Assembly: GCA_022842285.1 (NCBI GenBank)
Contig: JALHPV010000032.1
Span: 1 to 37,998, forward strand
Origin: Kofleriaceae bacterium
Lineage (GTDB): Bacteria > Myxococcota_A > Polyangia > Haliangiales > Haliangiaceae
Direction of reading: 5' to 3'
Length of the DNA: 37,998 nt
Under the pieces are notes generated by a model. The model was given only the letters and a program-made list of their open reading frames with translations, had not been told where the DNA came from and did not search any database. How positions within the stretch are numbered: position 1 is the first letter of the stretch; each line of letters begins with the position of its first letter. This document shows positions 34,852 to 37,998 of this stretch, piece after piece. A program made the position numbers and the translations under genes.

Positions 34852-36744
34852 ATGTGCGGCATAGCGGGCTACCTCTCGCGCGGACGCTCTCCCGACGACG
34901 CGCGCACCCTGGTCAAGGCGATGACCGACGCCGAGGCGCATCGCGGCCCGGACGCGGACGGCTTGTGGCAAGCCGGGCCGATCACGCTCGGTCACCGCCG
35001 CCTCTCGATCATCGATCTCTCACCCGATGCGAACCAGCCCATGATCTCGGGCGATATCGCGATCACGTTCAACGGCGAGGTCTACAACTACCTCGAGCTC
35101 GCCGCGGACCTGCGCGCCTCCGGCGTGACGCTGCGAACGAAGTGCGACACGGAGGTGTTGCTCGAGCTCTACAAGCGCGATGGCGTGGCCGCGTTCGCGA
35201 AGCTCACGTACATGGGCGCCTTCGCGATCTGGGACGGCACGCAGAAGCGGCTCATCCTCGTCCGCGATCGCCTCGGCAAGAAGCCGCTGTTCTTCCACGT
35301 CGGCCCGCGCGGCGTCGGCTTCGCGAGCGAGCTGCGTGCGCTGCTCCAGGATCGCGACATCCCCCGCAAGGTGGAGCCGAAAGCGCTGCACGCGTACCTC
35401 GCGCTCGGCTACGTCCCGACCGATCACTGCATCGTCGAGGGCGTCCGCAAGGTGCCGCCCGGGCACTTCGTCACGATCGACGGCGGAGGCGTGCGCGAGG
35501 AGCGCTACTGGAAGCTCGTCTTCGCGCCGCGCGAGCGCCCGATGGCCGAGATGGTCGAGGAGACGCGGACGCTGCTCTACAAGGCGGTGAAGCGACGCCT
35601 CGTGGCCGACGTGCCGCTGGGCGCGTTCCTGTCGGGCGGCATCGATTCGTCGGCCGTCGTCGGCATCATGAGCAAGATCGGCGCGAAGCCGGTCAAGACG
35701 TTCTCCATCGGCTTCGAGGAGAAGGACTACTCGGAGCTCGACTACGCCCGCGAGATCGCGCAGCTGTTCCACACCGAGCACCACGAGGAGGTCGTGCGGC
35801 CCAATGCCGTCGAGCTCCTCCCGCAGCTCGTGCGCGCCTACGGCGAGCCGTTCTCGGACCCGTCGATGGTGCCGACGTTCCTGCTCTCGCAGATGACCCG
35901 CAAGCACGTCACGGTCGCGCTCTCTGGCGATGGCGGCGACGAGGCGTTCGGCGGCTACAACCGCTACGTCCACGAGAAGATCGCGATGCTCGTCCAGCGC
36001 CTCCCGCGCCCGGTCATGGAGCCGCTCGCGCGCCTCGTCGAGGACAAGCTGCCCGGTCGCAAGGCCGGGCCTCTCGGCGAGCTGGCGGCGGCGATCCGCA
36101 CGCATGCCCGTCGCGTCCAGATGGACGACGTGGAGCGCTACGCCGCCCAGTTCGGCAACTTCACCCGCGACCAGCTCGCGGAGCTGTGCACGCCCGCGCT
36201 CACCGCCGCCGGGAACAACGAGGCCGAGCGCATCTTCAGCCAGATCCTCGCCGGCAGCAGCGCGCCCGATGACGACTGGCTGAACCGCCTCCTCGACATC
36301 GACACGCACACGTACCTCGTCGACGACATCTTCACGAAGGTCGACATCGCGTCGATGCAGAATTCGATCGAGGTGCGCTGCCCCCTCATCGATCACGAGC
36401 TGATCGAGTTTGCCGCCACCCTGCCCGCCGACGCGAAGCTGCACGGCTGGCGCGGCAAGCACGTCCTGCGCAAGGCGCTCGAGGACCTCCTCCCGCACAA
36501 GACGCTGTACCGGACCAAGAAGGGCTTCGGCATCCCGCAGGCCCGCTGGCTCCGCAACGAGCTGCGCCCCATGCTGCGCGACCTGTTGCTCGCGCCTCGC
36601 GTCTACGAGCGCGGCCAGCTCGAGCGCAAGACCGTGGAGCGCCTCCTCGACGAGCACGATAGCGGCAAGGTCAATCACGGCCTGCGCCTGTGGAACCTCC
36701 TGGTGCTCGAGCTCTGGCACCAGCACTACATCGACGGAGCCTGA
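34852..36744 (+). CDS. asnB: AsnB-type glutamine-hydrolysing amidotransferase
   Basis: A 630-residue class II glutamine amidotransferase plus synthetase. Mature Cys2 (MCGIAGYLSRG) is the glutaminase nucleophile; AHRGPDADG, LGHRRLSIIDLS and FNGEVYNY line the glutamine site. The synthetase domain has the PP-loop SGGIDSS at residues 261-267, then ALSGDGGDEAFGGYNRY and the C-terminal RTKKGFGIPQARWLR. The family makes asparagine from aspartate, but members in polysaccharide clusters can amidate sugar acids or other glycan carboxylates. Flanking glycosyltransferase and methyltransferase genes favour that second role here. The ATG at 34852 lies 9 bp after the inverted-repeat element. Confidence 0.92.
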   Translation: MCGIAGYLSRGRSPDDARTLVKAMTDAEAHRGPDADGLWQAGPITLGHRRLSIIDLSPDANQPMISGDIAITFNGEVYNYLELAADLRASGVTLRTKCDTEVLLELYKRDGVAAFAKLTYMGAFAIWDGTQKRLILVRDRLGKKPLFFHVGPRGVGFASELRALLQDRDIPRKVEPKALHAYLALGYVPTDHCIVEGVRKVPPGHFVTIDGGGVREERYWKLVFAPRERPMAEMVEETRTLLYKAVKRRLVADVPLGAFLSGGIDSSAVVGIMSKIGAKPVKTFSIGFEEKDYSELDYAREIAQLFHTEHHEEVVRPNAVELLPQLVRAYGEPFSDPSMVPTFLLSQMTRKHVTVALSGDGGDEAFGGYNRYVHEKIAMLVQRLPRPVMEPLARLVEDKLPGRKAGPLGELAAAIRTHARRVQMDDVERYAAQFGNFTRDQLAELCTPALTAAGNNEAERIFSQILAGSSAPDDDWLNRLLDIDTHTYLVDDIFTKVDIASMQNSIEVRCPLIDHELIEFAATLPADAKLHGWRGKHVLRKALEDLLPHKTLYRTKKGFGIPQARWLRNELRPMLRDLLLAPRVYERGQLERKTVERLLDEHDSGKVNHGLRLWNLLVLELWHQHYIDGA

Positions 36745-36745
36745 C

Positions 36746-37543
36746 GTGGAGGAGGGTCGGTTCGAGTTCGGGAAGAACTGGTCGAGGTTCCTGTCGGTCC
36801 TCGACGACACGCGCATCGAGGAGTCCACGAAGGCGCTCCGCACGCTGCTCGGCGTCGACACGCTCGCCGGCAAGACCTTCCTCGATGTCGGCAGCGGCAG
36901 CGGGCTGCACTCGCTCGCCGCGAAGCGGCTCGGCGCCGCCCGCATCCATTCGTTCGACTACGACCCGAACAGCGTCGCCTGCACCGCGGAGCTGAAGCGC
37001 CGCTACGGCGCGGGTACCGAGTGGACCGTCGAACAGGGTAGTGCGCTCGAAGCGGCGTACCTCGAGAAGCTCGGCACCTTCGACGTGGTCTATTCGTGGG
37101 GCGTCCTCCACCACACCGGCGATCAGTGGAAGGCGCTGGGCCTCGTCGCCCCCCGCGTCGCCGAGGCCGGGACCCTGGCGATCGCGCTCTATCGGGACCA
37201 GGGCTGGAAGTCCAAGGCCTGGCTCGGCATCAAGCGCTTCTACAACTGGAACGCCGTGAGCAAGGCGGCCGCCGGGGGCCTCTACGTCGGCGCGAACATT
37301 GCCGGCTTCGCGATCGAGGACCTCGTCCGGCTTCGCGATCCGCGCCGGCGCTACGAGGAGTACAAGCGCAGCCGCGGCATGTCCTACACGCACGACTGGA
37401 TCGACTGGGTGGGCGGCCTCCCCTTCGAGGTGTCCTCACCCGACGAGGTCCTCGCCTTCTACGAGGAGCGCGGGTTCAAGCTCACGCGCATGACGACCGT
37501 CGATGGCCACGGCTGCAACGAGTACGTCTTCGCCCGCGCGTGA
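36746..37543 (+). CDS. Class I SAM-dependent methyltransferase
   Basis: A 265-residue protein starting with a GTG at 36746, one base after the asnB stop codon. The opening FEFGKNWSRFLSVLDDTRI is typical of methyltransferases found in sugar and polysaccharide clusters. Motif I is FLDVGSGSGLHSLAAKRLGA with the acidic end of beta 2 in SFDYDPNSV, and motif III lies near DVVYSWGVLHHTGDQWKAL. The C-terminal part (YTHDWIDWVGGLPFEVSSPDEV) matches the same group. The in-frame codons upstream of the GTG are within asnB. It probably methylates a sugar or other precursor handled by the adjacent enzymes. Confidence 0.88.
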   Translation: MEEGRFEFGKNWSRFLSVLDDTRIEESTKALRTLLGVDTLAGKTFLDVGSGSGLHSLAAKRLGAARIHSFDYDPNSVACTAELKRRYGAGTEWTVEQGSALEAAYLEKLGTFDVVYSWGVLHHTGDQWKALGLVAPRVAEAGTLAIALYRDQGWKSKAWLGIKRFYNWNAVSKAAAGGLYVGANIAGFAIEDLVRLRDPRRRYEEYKRSRGMSYTHDWIDWVGGLPFEVSSPDEVLAFYEERGFKLTRMTTVDGHGCNEYVFARA

Positions 37544-37578
37544 CTCCTACCTCGCCCTACGTCCAGCTGGAGAATCGA

Positions 37579-37998
37579 ATGACCGGCCGGCGCGTTAGCA
37601 CCTGGATGCGCGCCGTCGTGGTCTCTGTCCTGCTCGCCTCGGCCCCGACCGCGGACGCGGCCGTGAACCTGTATCCGCGCGTGGTGATGGAGGGTGGCCA
37701 GCCGTCGATCGTCATCACGGCCTACAACAGCGATGCGCAGCCCGTGCTCGTCTGTGCGAGCGAGCGCCACTGCCTGACCGTCGACGTGAAGAGTGCGAAG
37801 GGCCGGTGGGTGACTCGGGCCGCCCTTGCCTCGCCGCCGGCCGATCCGGGCGTCGACTTCCTCGTCGTGGATCCCAGGGGCACGCGCGATGTCATGACCA
37901 TCCCCGTGCGCCCGGGGGCAACGCCCCGCGACTTTCTCGTCGGAGCGGCGCACCACATCGCGGATCTACCGCCGTCGACCGAGTACCGCTTCACGTAT
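37579..37998 (+). CDS. Secreted protein, 3' end beyond the window
   Basis: The frame is open from the ATG at 37579 to the last base (140 codons). The start has GGAG seven bases upstream. The N-terminus has a signal peptide (MTGRRVSTWMRAVVVSVLLASAPTADA, probable cleavage after ADA at about residue 27). The mature part seen so far looks like an extracytoplasmic beta-rich domain (YPRVVMEGGQPSIVITAYNS). I cannot name a family from this fragment. It follows the methyltransferase by 35 bp in the same direction and may belong to the same unit. Confidence 0.65.
   Translation, partial: MTGRRVSTWMRAVVVSVLLASAPTADAAVNLYPRVVMEGGQPSIVITAYNSDAQPVLVCASERHCLTVDVKSAKGRWVTRAALASPPADPGVDFLVVDPRGTRDVMTIPVRPGATPRDFLVGAAHHIADLPPSTEYRFTY

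Noticed and set aside
34740-36272. 510-codon frame overlapping asnB in another phase
   Set aside because: It is an Arg-rich shadow of asnB, whose own frame has every amidotransferase motif.

Overview
The window is a GC-rich (roughly two-thirds G+C), densely coded bacterial segment. GTG starts, 4-bp start/stop overlaps and predicted lipoproteins are frequent. Together with a TamA/TamB pair, a glycine-rich lipoprotein and a copper monooxygenase-like lipoprotein, this suggests a Gram-negative member of the Myxococcota (for example the Haliangiales/Kofleriaceae side). That assignment is inference: no rRNA or tRNA gene is present to test it. I saw no CRISPR array, prophage, integrase or intact transposase.

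Layout. (1) 1-8328, minus strand: tamA-tamB-pheA and then a glycine-rich lipoprotein running off the left edge. The first three genes abut or lie 5 bp apart. (2) 8482-9404, minus strand: three small genes of a general stress type, including a GlsB/YeaQ/YmgE membrane protein. (3) 9502-14607, minus strand: a compact NAD salvage operon pncB-prs-nadE-nrtR in which every junction is a 4-bp overlap. It makes PRPP, uses it to convert nicotinate to the mononucleotide, amidates the later dinucleotide to NAD, and ends with its probable Nudix-type repressor. A near-perfect 21-bp palindrome lies just upstream of pncB and is the obvious candidate operator. (4) 14643-17665, plus strand: a PfkB sugar kinase translationally coupled to a large GT-C/YfhO-like membrane protein. 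A lipoprotein gene converges on it with a 62-bp overlap.

(5) 18973-22263, plus strand: the complete dTDP-L-rhamnose set rmlA-rmlC-rmlD-rmlB, followed by a TetR regulator with a 15-bp palindrome at its start. (6) 22884-26593, minus strand: a diheme cytochrome c, a GT4 glycosyltransferase and a lipoprotein with SH3/Tudor-like repeats. (7) 26624-30522, plus strand: an MMPL/RND exporter coupled to a Wzx-like flippase. (8) 30598-37998, plus strand: a lipoprotein carrying all six copper ligands of the PHM/DBH monooxygenase family, a DUF389 membrane protein, a methyltransferase, a second GT4 enzyme paralogous to the one in (6), an AsnB-type amidotransferase, a second methyltransferase, and a secreted protein cut by the right edge.

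Most of 14.6-37.5 kb looks like an envelope and surface-glycan region: nucleotide-sugar supply, sugar transfer, amidation, methylation and lipid or glycan export.

The most notable non-gene structure is a 163-bp element at 34680-34842 with perfect 22-bp terminal inverted repeats bounded by TA. It sits between the second glycosyltransferase and asnB. If it is removed and one TA kept, the TAG stop is preserved and the two genes end up 8 bp apart, which fits a MITE-like insertion into a TA target. A second oddity is a 54-bp tandem duplication containing a perfect hairpin, inside the 5' end of pheA.
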